Below are positions 35,418 through 43,703 of a stretch of 64,000 nt of DNA, in pieces; within the stretch, counting starts at the first letter, position 1; each line of letters opens with the position of its first letter. Origin of the DNA: Roseateles oligotrophus (lineage in GTDB: Bacteria; Pseudomonadota; Gammaproteobacteria; Burkholderiales; Burkholderiaceae_C); contig NZ_JAJIRN010000006.1 of assembly GCF_025717515.1 (NCBI RefSeq), positions 186,001 to 250,000 of the forward strand. The letters run 5' to 3'. Below the pieces are notes generated by a model. It did no database searches, was not told the DNA's origin, and saw nothing but the letters and a program-made list of their open reading frames with translations. The position numbers and the translations under genes are program-made.

Positions 35418-36962
35418 TTACTTGCCACTGAACTCGATATCTTCAAAATAAAAGCTGTTGTCGGGCATCTGGTAAATGCCTTTCAAGTTCTTGGCCTTGG
35501 CGTAGGCCACCTTGCGGGTCACCAAAAACGCCCAGGGCGCATCCTTGTGGACGATTTCCTGCGCGCGGGCGTAGGCGCGGGCCTTCTTCTCCCGGTCGGC
35601 CGTGCCGAGCGCCTCGTAGAGCAGATCGTCGACCTCGGGGTTGCTGTAGTAGGCAAAGTTCTGCAGCTTGGGCGGCTGCGACTCGGTGGCGAACAGCGGC
35701 CGCAGACCCCAATCAGCCTCGCCGGTGCTGGACGACCAGCCGGCGAAATACATGCGCACCGCCGCATCCTCGGGCTTTTGCACGTTCTCGATTTGCTGCA
35801 CGCGCTGGCCGGTTTCCATCAGCGTGATCTTGGCCTTGATGCCGACCTGCGCCAATTGCTGCTGCAGGAACTGCGTGCCCTTTTGGGCCACGCTGGTGTT
35901 GGCCGCCCACAGCTCGGTCTCAAAGCCGTTCGGGTAGCCGGCCGCTTTCAGCAAGTCACGCGCTTTGGCCGGGTTGTGCTCGTAACGTCCGGTCTTGACG
36001 GCGTACTCGACGCCGATCGGCAGCGGGCCGTCGGCCGGTGTGGCGTAACCTTTGTAGAGCACCTTGGCCAGCGCCTCCTTGTTGATGGCGTAGTTGATGG
36101 CCTGGCGCACGCGCACATCATTGAAAGGTTTTTTCTGCGTGTTCAGCGACAAATACTGGGCAAAGATGCCGGGCCCGCTGATCACATCGAGCTTGGGGTT
36201 TTGCAGCAAGCCATCGGCCTGCTCGACCGGCAGCGGCGCGGTGAAATGCGCCTCACCGGCCTGCAGCATCGCGGTGCGGGTATTGCTGTCGCCCACCGGC
36301 CGCCAGATGATGGCGTCGACCTTGGGCCAGCCGGCCTTCCAGTATTTGTCGTTCCTGACCACCTTGACGTAGTCGGGCTGTTTCCACTCGACGAACTTGA
36401 ACGGGCCGGTGCCGACCGGGTTCATGCCGATCTGCTTGCCGTACTTGGCCAGCGCGGTGGGGGAGATCATCACCGCCGACGGATGAGCCAATTGGTTGAT
36501 GAAGGCCGAGAACGGCCGCTTCAAGGTGATCTTGACGGTGTAGTCATCGATCACCGTGCTGCTGTCGATATTCGAGAACAGGTTGTAGCGCTTGAGCTTG
36601 TTCTCGGGGTTGGTAACGCGGTCAAACACGGCCTTGACGGCCGCCGCATTGAAGTCGCTGCCGTCATGGAACTTGATGCCCTTCTTGAGCTTGAAGGTGT
36701 AGATCAAACCGGCCTTGGCGGTCTCGTAACTGTCAGCCAGTTGCGGCGTCACCTTCAGGTCTTTGTCGAAGGTGTAGAGCCCTTGGTAGAAGGACTTGCA
36801 GACCGACAGATCCAGCGTGACGTTGGTGTCATAAGGGTCGAGCGAGGCGAAGGAGTTTTCAACCGCCAATACCGCGGTTTTTTCTTGCGCTTGTGCCGGC
36901 GCAGCAAGGCCAAGGGCAAGGGACGCGGCCAAAGCCAGGGCGGCATAAAGTTTGGTTTTCAT
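35418..36962 (-). CDS. gsiB: Periplasmic peptide/glutathione-binding protein GsiB-like
   Basis: 514 residues of the SBP_bac_5 family. A signal peptide (MKTKLYAALALAASLALGL, cleaved near AQAQE) precedes a mature protein with the family blocks SLDPYDTN, YTFKLKKGIKFHDGSDF, NPVGTGPFKF and DVRVRQAINYAINKEAL. The start at 36962 has GGGAGA at good spacing; the upstream in-frame extension is not credible. It delivers peptide or glutathione to GsiCD. The 43-base gap after gsiA carries no strong hairpin. Confidence 0.9.
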   Translation of the reverse strand: MKTKLYAALALAASLALGLAAPAQAQEKTAVLAVENSFASLDPYDTNVTLDLSVCKSFYQGLYTFDKDLKVTPQLADSYETAKAGLIYTFKLKKGIKFHDGSDFNAAAVKAVFDRVTNPENKLKRYNLFSNIDSSTVIDDYTVKITLKRPFSAFINQLAHPSAVMISPTALAKYGKQIGMNPVGTGPFKFVEWKQPDYVKVVRNDKYWKAGWPKVDAIIWRPVGDSNTRTAMLQAGEAHFTAPLPVEQADGLLQNPKLDVISGPGIFAQYLSLNTQKKPFNDVRVRQAINYAINKEALAKVLYKGYATPADGPLPIGVEYAVKTGRYEHNPAKARDLLKAAGYPNGFETELWAANTSVAQKGTQFLQQQLAQVGIKAKITLMETGQRVQQIENVQKPEDAAVRMYFAGWSSSTGEADWGLRPLFATESQPPKLQNFAYYSNPEVDDLLYEALGTADREKKARAYARAQEIVHKDAPWAFLVTRKVAYAKAKNLKGIYQMPDNSFYFEDIEFSGK

Positions 36963-37005
36963 CGAGGTATCTCCCAAAAAAATCAATTGATTCGATTCGC
37001 GACTA

Positions 37006-38850
37006 TCAAGCGGCGAGACCAAGGCCGACCTCATGACGGGCCACAAAATGATTCAAGCCGACCGCCACCAAGGGCGCCACGGTCGGCAGGTCATGCAGGT
37101 CGCGCAAGGGGCTGGGTATCTCGCCGCTGAGCAAATCGGCGCGCGGGCGCCGCTGACTCGGATCGGCCACCGGAACCGCCGCCATCAAGCGTTTGGTGTA
37201 GGCATGCTGCGGATTCTCGAACACCGCCCGGCGCGGCCCGATCTCGACAATCTGCCCCAGATACATCACCGCCACCCGGTGCGCCACGCGCTCCACCACA
37301 GCCATATCGTGCGAGATGAACAGATAGCTCAGGCCCAGTTCGGCCTGCAGATCAAGCATCAGATTGACGATTTGCGCCCTGATCGACACGTCCAGCGCGG
37401 ACACCGCCTCGTCCGCGACGATCAGCTTGGGGTTCAGCGCCAGCGCGCGCGCAATCGCCAAGCGCTGGCGTTGCCCGCCCGAGAACTCATGCGGATAACG
37501 GTGCGCCGCATCGGGTGGCAGGCCGACGCGCTTGAGCAAGCATTGCACGCGAGCCTCGGCCTGGGCCGGCGTGGCGAGTTTGTGGATGTAGAGCGGCTCG
37601 GCGATCGAGAAACCCACCGTCAAACGCGGGTCCAGCGAGGCATAGGGATCCTGAAAAATCATCTGGATGTCGCGCCGCAGCGGCTGCATCTCGCGCCGGG
37701 ACAGGCGTGCTAGGTCTTGCCCCCGGAACAGAATTTGGCCTTCATTGGCTTCGACCAGCTTCAACAAGGAGCGCCCGGTGGTCGATTTGCCGCAGCCCGA
37801 TTCGCCCACCAGCGCCAGCGTCTCGCCGGCACGAAGTTCGAAGCTGACCTGCTCGACTGCATGCACCCGCTTGGCAACCCGGTTCAAGAAGCCGGCGCGG
37901 ATATCGAAACGGGTGCTCAGCCCCTGCACCTTCAGCAAGAGTTCGCCGGGCGGCTTGTCCTGCACGCGCACCGCGGCCATTTCACCATCGCTCGCGTTCA
38001 TCAGGGAAAAACTGGCCGGGGCATCCGAGCCCTTCATCGCGCCCAGCTTGGGCACCGCCGACAGCAAGGCCTGGGTGTAGCGATGCTGCGGCGCCTGGAA
38101 CAAGGCCAAGGTGTCACCCTGCTCGACCAACTCGCCGCGCAGCATCACCGCCACCCGGTCGGCACTCTCGGCCACCACGCCCATATCGTGCGTGATCAGG
38201 ATCACCGCCATCTTCAACTCTTCTTGCAAGGAACGGATCAGTTGCAGGATCTGCGCCTGAATCGTCACGTCAAGCGCGGTGGTCGGCTCATCGGCGATCA
38301 AAAGGCTGGGCTTGCAGGCCAGCGCCATCGCGATCATCACGCGCTGGCGCATGCCGCCTGAAAGCTGGTGCGGGTAGCGGGTGATCACCTGCCGCGCGGC
38401 CGGTATGCGCACCATCTCCAGCAGCGCCAAGGCCTCGGCCAACGCCGCCGGCCGGCTCTTGGCCTGATGAATCCGGATCGCCTCGGCAATTTGCTCGCCG
38501 ACGGTAAACACCGGGTTCAAGGAAGTCATCGGCTCCTGAAAAATCATCGCAATATCGGCACCACGAATCCGGCGCATGCGGGCCTCGTCGGCCTGTGCCA
38601 GATCGAGCGCCTCACCTTGGCGGGGCTGGAACTTGATGGTCCCGCCGACGATCTGGCCGCCGCCATGCTCGATCAACCGCATGATGGACAGCGAGGACAC
38701 CGACTTGCCCGAACCCGACTCGCCGACTATCGCCAGCGTCTCGCCCGCCGCCACCTGAAAGCTCAGCTTGCGCACCACATCGACCGGGCCGGCCTCGGTC
38801 TTGAAACGCACCGTCAGATCACTAACGTCCAATACTGGCGCAGCCCTCAT
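37006..38850 (-). CDS. gsiA: Duplicated ABC ATPase GsiA-like (two nucleotide-binding domains)
   Basis: 614 residues, matching the length of GsiA (about 620) rather than separate DppD and DppF. The first half has Walker A GESGSGKS, signature LSGGMRQR and Walker [13 protein letters not shown]. The second half has [16 protein letters not shown] and [12 protein letters not shown], in which Pro after DE is replaced by Ala. Both halves keep the C-terminal oligopeptide-transporter extension ([14 protein letters not shown] near the end). It overlaps iaaA by four bases. Confidence 0.92.
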   Translation of the reverse strand: MRAAPVLDVSDLTVRFKTEAGPVDVVRKLSFQVAAGETLAIVGESGSGKSVSSLSIMRLIEHGGGQIVGGTIKFQPRQGEALDLAQADEARMRRIRGADIAMIFQEPMTSLNPVFTVGEQIAEAIRIHQAKSRPAALAEALALLEMVRIPAARQVITRYPHQLSGGMRQRVMIAMALACKPSLLIADEPTTALDVTIQAQILQLIRSLQEELKMAVILITHDMGVVAESADRVAVMLRGELVEQGDTLALFQAPQHRYTQALLSAVPKLGAMKGSDAPASFSLMNASDGEMAAVRVQDKPPGELLLKVQGLSTRFDIRAGFLNRVAKRVHAVEQVSFELRAGETLALVGESGCGKSTTGRSLLKLVEANEGQILFRGQDLARLSRREMQPLRRDIQMIFQDPYASLDPRLTVGFSIAEPLYIHKLATPAQAEARVQCLLKRVGLPPDAAHRYPHEFSGGQRQRLAIARALALNPKLIVADEAVSALDVSIRAQIVNLMLDLQAELGLSYLFISHDMAVVERVAHRVAVMYLGQIVEIGPRRAVFENPQHAYTKRLMAAVPVADPSQRRPRADLLSGEIPSPLRDLHDLPTVAPLVAVGLNHFVARHEVGLGLAA

Positions 38851-39824
38851 GCCATGTCCCCATAGATGGCCACCAACGGCGCTTCGCCGACGCGCGCATA
38901 GCCGCGGTACATGCCCTCGGAGTTGAAACTAAAGACAACTTCGCCGTTCGCCGCCACCGCGATCAAGCCGCCGCTGCCGCCCAGACGCGGCAGCTTGGTC
39001 TTGACCACGCGCTCGGCGGCGGCATGCACCGACAAGCCCAAATACTCCATCTGCGCGGACACATCGTGAGCAGCACAGGCACGCATGAACGCCTCGCCGG
39101 TGCCGGTGCAAGACACCGCCACCGTGGCGTCATTGGCGTAGCAGCCGGCGCCGATGATGGGCGAATCGCCGACCCGGCCGGGCTGCTTATTGGTCATGCC
39201 GCCGGTCGAGGTGGCGGCGGCCAAATGCCCGTCCGCATCGAGTGCCACCGCACCGACGGTGCCGAGCTTGCGGGCGTCATCGATCGGACCCGAGCTTGAA
39301 CTTTCGCCATCATGGTCAAGCAAGGCACCGCGCTGAGCGCGCTGAGCCGCGTGCAATTGCGCCAGCCGCAGGTCGGTGCCGAACCAGTCCGGCGCGACCT
39401 GTTCCAGTTGATGGCTGGCCGCGAACGCGTCGGCCGCCGCCCCCACAAACATCAGGTGCTCACTGTGTTGCATCACGGCGCGGGCCGCCAGCACCGGGTT
39501 GCGGGTGCGGCTCAGGCCGGCTACCGCGCCGGCCTGCAAATTGCTGCCGTCCATCACGCTGGCATCCAACTCATGCGTGCCGGCGGCGGTGTAGACGGCG
39601 CCGCGCCCGGCATTGAACAGCTCACACTCTTCCAGTTGCCGCACCGCCTCCACCACCACATCCAGGGCCGCCACACCGGCGGCCAGTTGGGCCTGACCGG
39701 CCAGCAAGATGCGCTCCAGCGCGGCCAGGTACTCGGCCTCTTTTGCGCCACTCATCTGGCTGCGCAGCAAGGTTCCGGCGCCACCGTGGATGGCCAATAC
39801 CGGCGAGGGCTTTTTGTTTGACAT
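38847..39824 (-). CDS. iaaA: Isoaspartyl peptidase / type III asparaginase
   Basis: About 325 residues of the Ntn-hydrolase T2 family. The N-terminus [13 protein letters not shown], the [21 protein letters not shown] block and the self-cleavage site [10 protein letters not shown] (Thr becomes the nucleophile) are clear, followed by [26 protein letters not shown]. It removes N-terminal isoaspartyl residues from peptides and can hydrolyse asparagine. I place the start at 39824 (MSNKKPSP) since an AGAG lies at suitable distance; 39833 (MNPMSNKK) is also possible. The gene order iaaA-gsiABCD is the same as in E. coli. Confidence 0.92.
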   Translation of the reverse strand: MSNKKPSPVLAIHGGAGTLLRSQMSGAKEAEYLAALERILLAGQAQLAAGVAALDVVVEAVRQLEECELFNAGRGAVYTAAGTHELDASVMDGSNLQAGAVAGLSRTRNPVLAARAVMQHSEHLMFVGAAADAFAASHQLEQVAPDWFGTDLRLAQLHAAQRAQRGALLDHDGESSSSGPIDDARKLGTVGAVALDADGHLAAATSTGGMTNKQPGRVGDSPIIGAGCYANDATVAVSCTGTGEAFMRACAAHDVSAQMEYLGLSVHAAAERVVKTKLPRLGGSGGLIAVAANGEVVFSFNSEGMYRGYARVGEAPLVAIYGDMA

Positions 39825-39847
39825 CGGGTTCATCTCTGAATTCACTC

Positions 39848-40801
39848 TCACGAACTTGTCTTGGCCGGTTTGCTGCCGGCCCGCACGCCGCTCTTGTCGA
39901 TGTGCAGCCAAGGCATCACGAAGCGCGCCAACTCTTGCGCGCGTTCAACCGCGTTCGGCGTACGCCGCGCCACCGCCGCGCACAGCGCCTCGATGCAAGC
40001 CAGCGCGGCCGTATTCGAAGTGGCCGACATTTGCTTGGCCGCATGGATGTAGAGCACCTGGTCCGCCAAACCCACCACGGGCGAGCTTGGGCTGTCGCTC
40101 AGCACCAAAATCTTGCAAGCACGCTCGCGCGCCATTGTCGTCAGCAAGACCGAATCTTCGCTATAGCGGGGCATCGCCACCACGATCAACAAATCATCCA
40201 AGCCGAGCTTGAAGATCTGCCGCGCCGCATGCGAAGGGCCACCCATCTGGGCCAAGGTCGCCACATCGGCGCAGTAGGCATCGAGTTCATGATGCAAAAG
40301 GCCGGCGAGATAGGCACTGGCCCCGAAGCCCAAGGTATTGATACGCCGGGCGGCCAAAATCATGTCGACCGCCCGCTCGCAGGCCAATGGGTCCAAGGCC
40401 TGACGGGTGCGTTCGAGATTGCGCTGGTCTTCGTCAAGGGACCTGGCCATCGCCTCGGCACTGTCGGCGGCCGACTGGGCCAAGCCCGTGCGCAAACGCT
40501 CAACTGGCGCCAAGGTGGTCTCGAACGCCCTGGTCAACTCGGCCCGGAACTGCGCATAACCTCGAAAGCCCAGTGCCACGGCAAACCGATTGGCCGAAGC
40601 GATCGACACCGAAGCCTCATCCGCGAAATCATCGATCGACGCGGTGGCGGCTCGAAACGGATGCGCCAGCACCGCCGCCGCCATACGCTGTTGCGTGGCC
40701 GGCATCAAGGGCGCGGCTTGAGCAATTTGCTGCAAGACCGGCAAAGCGGCCAATTGAGGGCTGAGCAAAGAATATGGCTTCAAATGAAAATATGCTTTCA
40801 C
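39848..40801 (-). CDS. MurR/RpiR-family transcriptional regulator (HTH-SIS)
   Basis: 317 residues. The N-terminal HTH_6 domain spans about residues 25-100 (IDDFADEASVSIASANRFAVALGFRGYAQFRAEL), and the SIS domain about 135-275 (INTLGFGASAYLAGLLHHEL; LLIVVAMPRYSEDS). SIS domains usually bind phosphosugars, so its ligand in a peptide operon is not obvious. The start is GTG at 40801 if the longest form is used; a TTG at 40783 is another option. It lies 23 bases upstream of iaaA on the same strand and is the first gene of the operon, probably autoregulating through the two repeats at its start. Confidence 0.88.
   Translation of the reverse strand: MKAYFHLKPYSLLSPQLAALPVLQQIAQAAPLMPATQQRMAAAVLAHPFRAATASIDDFADEASVSIASANRFAVALGFRGYAQFRAELTRAFETTLAPVERLRTGLAQSAADSAEAMARSLDEDQRNLERTRQALDPLACERAVDMILAARRINTLGFGASAYLAGLLHHELDAYCADVATLAQMGGPSHAARQIFKLGLDDLLIVVAMPRYSEDSVLLTTMARERACKILVLSDSPSSPVVGLADQVLYIHAAKQMSATSNTAALACIEALCAAVARRTPNAVERAQELARFVMPWLHIDKSGVRAGSKPAKTSS
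40785..40800. promoter_or_regulatory. Operator-like palindrome 1 at the rpiR-type gene start
   Basis: TGAAAATATGCTTTCA: arms TGAAA and TTTCA around a 6-base centre; 12 of 16 positions are symmetric. It overlaps the first codons of the regulator. Its centre is 32 bp (about three helical turns) from that of a second similar site, as expected for cooperative dimer binding. Confidence 0.55.
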
Positions 40802-40816
40802 AAAGTCAGCGAAACA

Positions 40817-40832
40817 AGAAAGTATTCTTTCA
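40817..40832. promoter_or_regulatory. Operator-like palindrome 2 upstream of the rpiR-type gene
   Basis: AGAAAGTATTCTTTCA: perfect 5-base arms GAAAG/CTTTC with TATT between. It shares GAAA, TAT and CTTTCA with palindrome 1 in the same register. It lies just upstream of the regulator start on the minus strand and would block transcription of the whole operon if bound. Confidence 0.55.
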
Positions 40833-41195
40833 TCGACGACATCGACGCATTACCCATGAAAACCCTTATCAGCGAGTAATTTTCAAATCGAAAGCGCTAG
40901 TAAACCCTAGCTTTCGATTACTCAAATGCCAACTCCGTCACACTTTCGCATCGACTTAAAATTTGCACTCTAAGTAACTGATTTAAAAGACATTTCTTGA
41001 ATTTCAAATGCACTGAAATCGACTCTTTATTTGATCGATCTGGTTTACAAATCGAACGTAAATTACAAACACCGGAACGAGGAAGCTTTTGTTTATTTCT
41101 GAACTGCCGGAACACCCGACCATCTTCCGCAGAAGAAGTACACAAAGAAGCGAAACATGGTCTCAATCAAAAAAAACCTATATCGAGAGACTTTC
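40833..41195. other. AT-rich divergent intergenic region (363 bases)
   Basis: No gene is seen between the regulator and the first DUF4402 gene. The stretch is markedly AT-rich against its surroundings. It holds a long dyad at 40886-40919, a smaller dyad TTTAC/GTAAA at 41044-41062, another ATTTCA/TGAAAT at 41001-41019, and the word AAATCGAA at 40885 and 41049. It must contain the promoters for both directions, but I cannot fix -35/-10 boxes with confidence. A CGAGAGA ribosome site precedes the ATG at 41196. Confidence 0.7.
40886..40919. repeat. Perfect 10-base inverted repeat in the divergent promoter region
   Basis: AATCGAAAGC at 40886-40895 pairs with GCTTTCGATT at 40910-40919; inner TAG and CTA can add three pairs with a small bulge. 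No T-tract follows on either strand, so it is not a standard terminator. It may be an operator for the fimbrial-type locus or an mRNA leader hairpin. Confidence 0.7.
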
Positions 41196-41729
41196 ATGAA
41201 CGTTTATTTCAATCGCACCGTCCGCACTTTGCTGATCCTGTCGGGCCTGAGCCTGGCCGCGTTGGGATCCGCCTTTGCGCAGCAAAGCGCCACCGCCTCG
41301 GCCGATGCCAGCGCCACCATCATTCAACCCATCGCCATCACCAAGACCTCTAATCTGGTGTTCGGCAATTACGCGGTCGGCGCCACCGGCGGCTCGGTGT
41401 CCTTGAGCACGGCCGATGTTGTGTCGGTCAACTCGGGCACGATTTCTCAGCCCGCGTCCAACAAGGGCAGTCCGGCTGCGGCGGTCTTCGCCGTAAGCGG
41501 CGAAGGCAGCTTCACCTACGCGATCACATTGCCAAGCGACGGCACGGTCTCCCTGACCGGCGCAGGTGCCCCGATGCCGGTCACCGGCTTCACCAGCAAC
41601 CCGGCCACGACCGGCACCTTGTCCTCCGGCACTCAAAACGTCAAGGTCGGCGCGACCCTGAACCTCGGCTCGGCTCAAGCCCCAGGCGCCTATACGGGCA
41701 CGTTTGCCGTCACCGTCGCCTATAACTGA
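41196..41729 (+). CDS. DUF4402 secreted protein, probable surface/fimbrial subunit 1
   Basis: About 177 residues from the ATG at 41196, which has a GAGAGA ribosome site; a longer form from 41157 is less likely. The signal peptide (LLILSGLSLAALGSAFAQQ) is followed by a DUF4402 beta-sandwich: ATIIQPIAITKTSNLVFGNYAVG at the start and the alternating final strand YTGTFAVTVAYN. DUF4402 proteins resemble spore coat protein U and chaperone-usher subunits. The gene opens a five-gene cluster with a chaperone and an usher-like protein, so a role as a polymer subunit is likely but inferred. Confidence 0.85.
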   Translation: MNVYFNRTVRTLLILSGLSLAALGSAFAQQSATASADASATIIQPIAITKTSNLVFGNYAVGATGGSVSLSTADVVSVNSGTISQPASNKGSPAAAVFAVSGEGSFTYAITLPSDGTVSLTGAGAPMPVTGFTSNPATTGTLSSGTQNVKVGATLNLGSAQAPGAYTGTFAVTVAYN

Positions 41730-41778
41730 GCTGCCGCGAGACCAAGTAGCCGCGCCGTTAGCTAGCGCCAGCCAAACA

Positions 41779-42303
41779 ATGAAAACAAGAATTGCCAGGC
41801 GCGGCTGGCTGGCTTCTGGATTGGCAGCATTTGCCGGCTTGGCCGCACTGCTCATGCGCGCCCAGGCATCAGGCGCGGGCGCCACGGCCGAAGCGAGCGT
41901 GACGGTCAACGAAGCCGGTCGGGTGCTTGAAATGATCCGTCCGCTGGCCTCGGCCAGCAGCACCGAATCAGGGTCGGTGTTGATCCGTATCGCACCCAGT
42001 TCACCGCCAATTGTGGTTGCGGCGACGGCCACGCCGAGCCAGGCGGTGCAGACCTCTCTTGCGAGTACCAGCCCAGCGAGCACCGGCCAGGCCAACGGCC
42101 AAAGCAACCCGTCCAGCAGCGAGGCGGCCGCGACCCTGACCGCACAGGCGAGTGACGGCACCTTGCGGGGTGACACGGCGGTGGCGATCTCTGCCAGCGC
42201 CGTTCCGATCGCCCCCGCCGGCTCCAGAGCAGCGGGCGAAACTGGCGCAGGTGGCGCGGGCTCCGCAACTGAGCGGCTGAGCATCATGATTGCCTTCAAC
42301 TAA
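41779..42303 (+). CDS. Ser/Ala-rich secreted protein of the DUF4402 locus, probable divergent subunit
   Basis: About 174 residues starting at MKTRIARRGWLASGLAAFAG, a signal peptide with an Arg-Arg pair (not a clear Tat signal). The mature part is low in complexity, rich in Ser, Ala and Thr, without Cys. It begins ATAEASVTVNEAGRVLEMIRPLAS, like the start of the DUF4402 neighbours, and ends in the strand RLSIMIAFN, much like their YTGTFAVTVAYN and YSGHYNISVEYQ. This suggests a third, worn subunit of the same fold. No known domain is recognised. Confidence 0.68.
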   Translation: MKTRIARRGWLASGLAAFAGLAALLMRAQASGAGATAEASVTVNEAGRVLEMIRPLASASSTESGSVLIRIAPSSPPIVVAATATPSQAVQTSLASTSPASTGQANGQSNPSSSEAAATLTAQASDGTLRGDTAVAISASAVPIAPAGSRAAGETGAGGAGSATERLSIMIAFN

Positions 42304-42309
42304 CAACTT

Positions 42310-42801
42310 ATGTTTACGCGACGTCAGTGTCATCAGCGTCCTTGGCGCGCCAGTATTGCCGCGCTTGCCATGGCGTGCGCGGCTCTTTTGGCGCTGCCAG
42401 CACCCGAGGCCTCGGCGCAAAACATCGTGCGCACCGCCGGTCTGTCGTTCGGCAGCTTTCTCGCCGGCAACGGCGGCAATGTGCAGATCGGCAGCAACGG
42501 CAGTTGGAGCAAGGGCGGCAGCGTGATTCTGATGGGCCAGGGCGCTAACGCCGCGGCTGCGCAGTTCATCATCACCGGCAGCGCAGGCGCCGGCTACACC
42601 ATCACCCTGCCCGCCGACCATGTGGTGCTGCTGAGCAACCAGGACGGGCACAGCATGCCCGTCAACGGTTTCATCAGCAGCATGAGCACCCTCAGCCCCA
42701 CGTTGAAGGAGCTGCGCGTCGGCGCCAGCCTCAGCGTTGGCGCCAACCAAGCCGCCGGCAGCTACTCCGGCCACTACAACATTTCGGTTGAATACCAGTA
42801 A
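42310..42801 (+). CDS. DUF4402 secreted protein, probable surface/fimbrial subunit 2
   Basis: 163 residues with a signal peptide (ALAMACAALLALPAPEASAQN) and a DUF4402 domain: LSFGSFLAGNGGNVQIGSNG, a central AAAAQFIITGSAGAGYTITLP strand pair and the end strand YSGHYNISVEYQ. It starts six bases after the preceding gene and ends nine bases before the chaperone. The two DUF4402 proteins share the plan but not close sequence, so they are probably different subunits of one structure. Confidence 0.85.
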   Translation: MFTRRQCHQRPWRASIAALAMACAALLALPAPEASAQNIVRTAGLSFGSFLAGNGGNVQIGSNGSWSKGGSVILMGQGANAAAAQFIITGSAGAGYTITLPADHVVLLSNQDGHSMPVNGFISSMSTLSPTLKELRVGASLSVGANQAAGSYSGHYNISVEYQ

Positions 42802-42810
42802 GCCCAAGCC

Positions 42811-43653
42811 ATGCCCAAGTTCACCCCCCTCATAAACCTACTATTGCTGCTGAGTCTGCTGGCAATGGCCGGCCCCGCAAGCGCCGACCTGATGCTCTAC
42901 CCGACCCGCATCGTGATGGAGAAGACCCAGCGCGCGGCGCAAGTCGAGTTGATCAATCAAGGCAAGACGCCCGAAACCTACCGCATCAGCTTCGTCAACC
43001 GGCGCATGGGCGAGAACGGTGAGTTCATTGCCATCGACAGCCCGGCGCCGGGTGAACTGTTTGCCGATGCGATGCTGCGTTTTTCGCCGCGCCAGGTGAC
43101 GATTCCGCCCGGCGGCTCGCAAACCGTGCGGATTCAACTGCGTCGGCCGGCCGAGTTAGCCAGCGGCGAATACCGCTCGCATCTGCAGTTTGAACGCGTG
43201 GCGGAAACCAACAGCGGCAACAGCGTCGAAAACGCTGCGACCGACGCCGGCAAGGAGGTCGGCGTGGTGCTGAACGCCCTGGTCGGCGCGTCGATCCCGG
43301 TGATCGTGCGCCACGGAGAGGTGCAAGTCGACGTGGCCCTGTCCGATTTGAATCTGCTGAGCCACGCCGAGGGCGCCCAGCCGGTGCTCGGCTTTGCACT
43401 CAATCGCAGCGGCAACCGTTCGGTGTACGGTGACTTTCAAGTCTTCTATGCCGCCAAGGGCAAGGCCCCGATCGAAGTGGCCAAGGCCGGCGGCGTGGCG
43501 GTCTACACGCCCAATTCGCGGCGCTTGGCCCGCATGCCTTTGAATCTGCCCGAGGGCGCCAAGCTTGAGCAAGGCTCGCTCCAAGTGGTCTTCCGTGACC
43601 GCCCTGAGTTCGGCGGCAAGACCTTGGCCGAAGCGAAGCTGGCTCTGCCATAA
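42811..43653 (+). CDS. PapD-like periplasmic fimbrial chaperone
   Basis: 280 residues with a signal peptide ending near GPASADL. The mature chaperone begins MLYPTRIVMEKTQRAAQVELINQGKTPETYRI, and the G1-strand-like part LRFSPRQVTIPPGGSQTVRIQLRRP is clear. Between the two Ig-like domains the protein is longer than classical PapD (about 220-240), as in chaperones of alternative or archaic-type systems. It would hold the DUF4402 subunits in the periplasm and deliver them to the usher-like protein coded next. Confidence 0.87.
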   Translation: MPKFTPLINLLLLLSLLAMAGPASADLMLYPTRIVMEKTQRAAQVELINQGKTPETYRISFVNRRMGENGEFIAIDSPAPGELFADAMLRFSPRQVTIPPGGSQTVRIQLRRPAELASGEYRSHLQFERVAETNSGNSVENAATDAGKEVGVVLNALVGASIPVIVRHGEVQVDVALSDLNLLSHAEGAQPVLGFALNRSGNRSVYGDFQVFYAAKGKAPIEVAKAGGVAVYTPNSRRLARMPLNLPEGAKLEQGSLQVVFRDRPEFGGKTLAEAKLALP

Positions 43654-43703
43654 ACAGCCGTCTAGACAGACGTCAAGCCAGCCCCGACAGCAGCAGCGCC
43701 GCC

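Noticed and set aside
35547-37130. Plus-strand frame of 527 codons opposite gsiB
   Set aside because: The minus strand encodes a complete SBP_bac_5 protein with signal peptide; the plus frame is antisense composition only.
40886-40919. Inverted repeat as a rho-independent terminator
   Set aside because: No T-tract follows on either strand, and both neighbouring genes are transcribed away from it.
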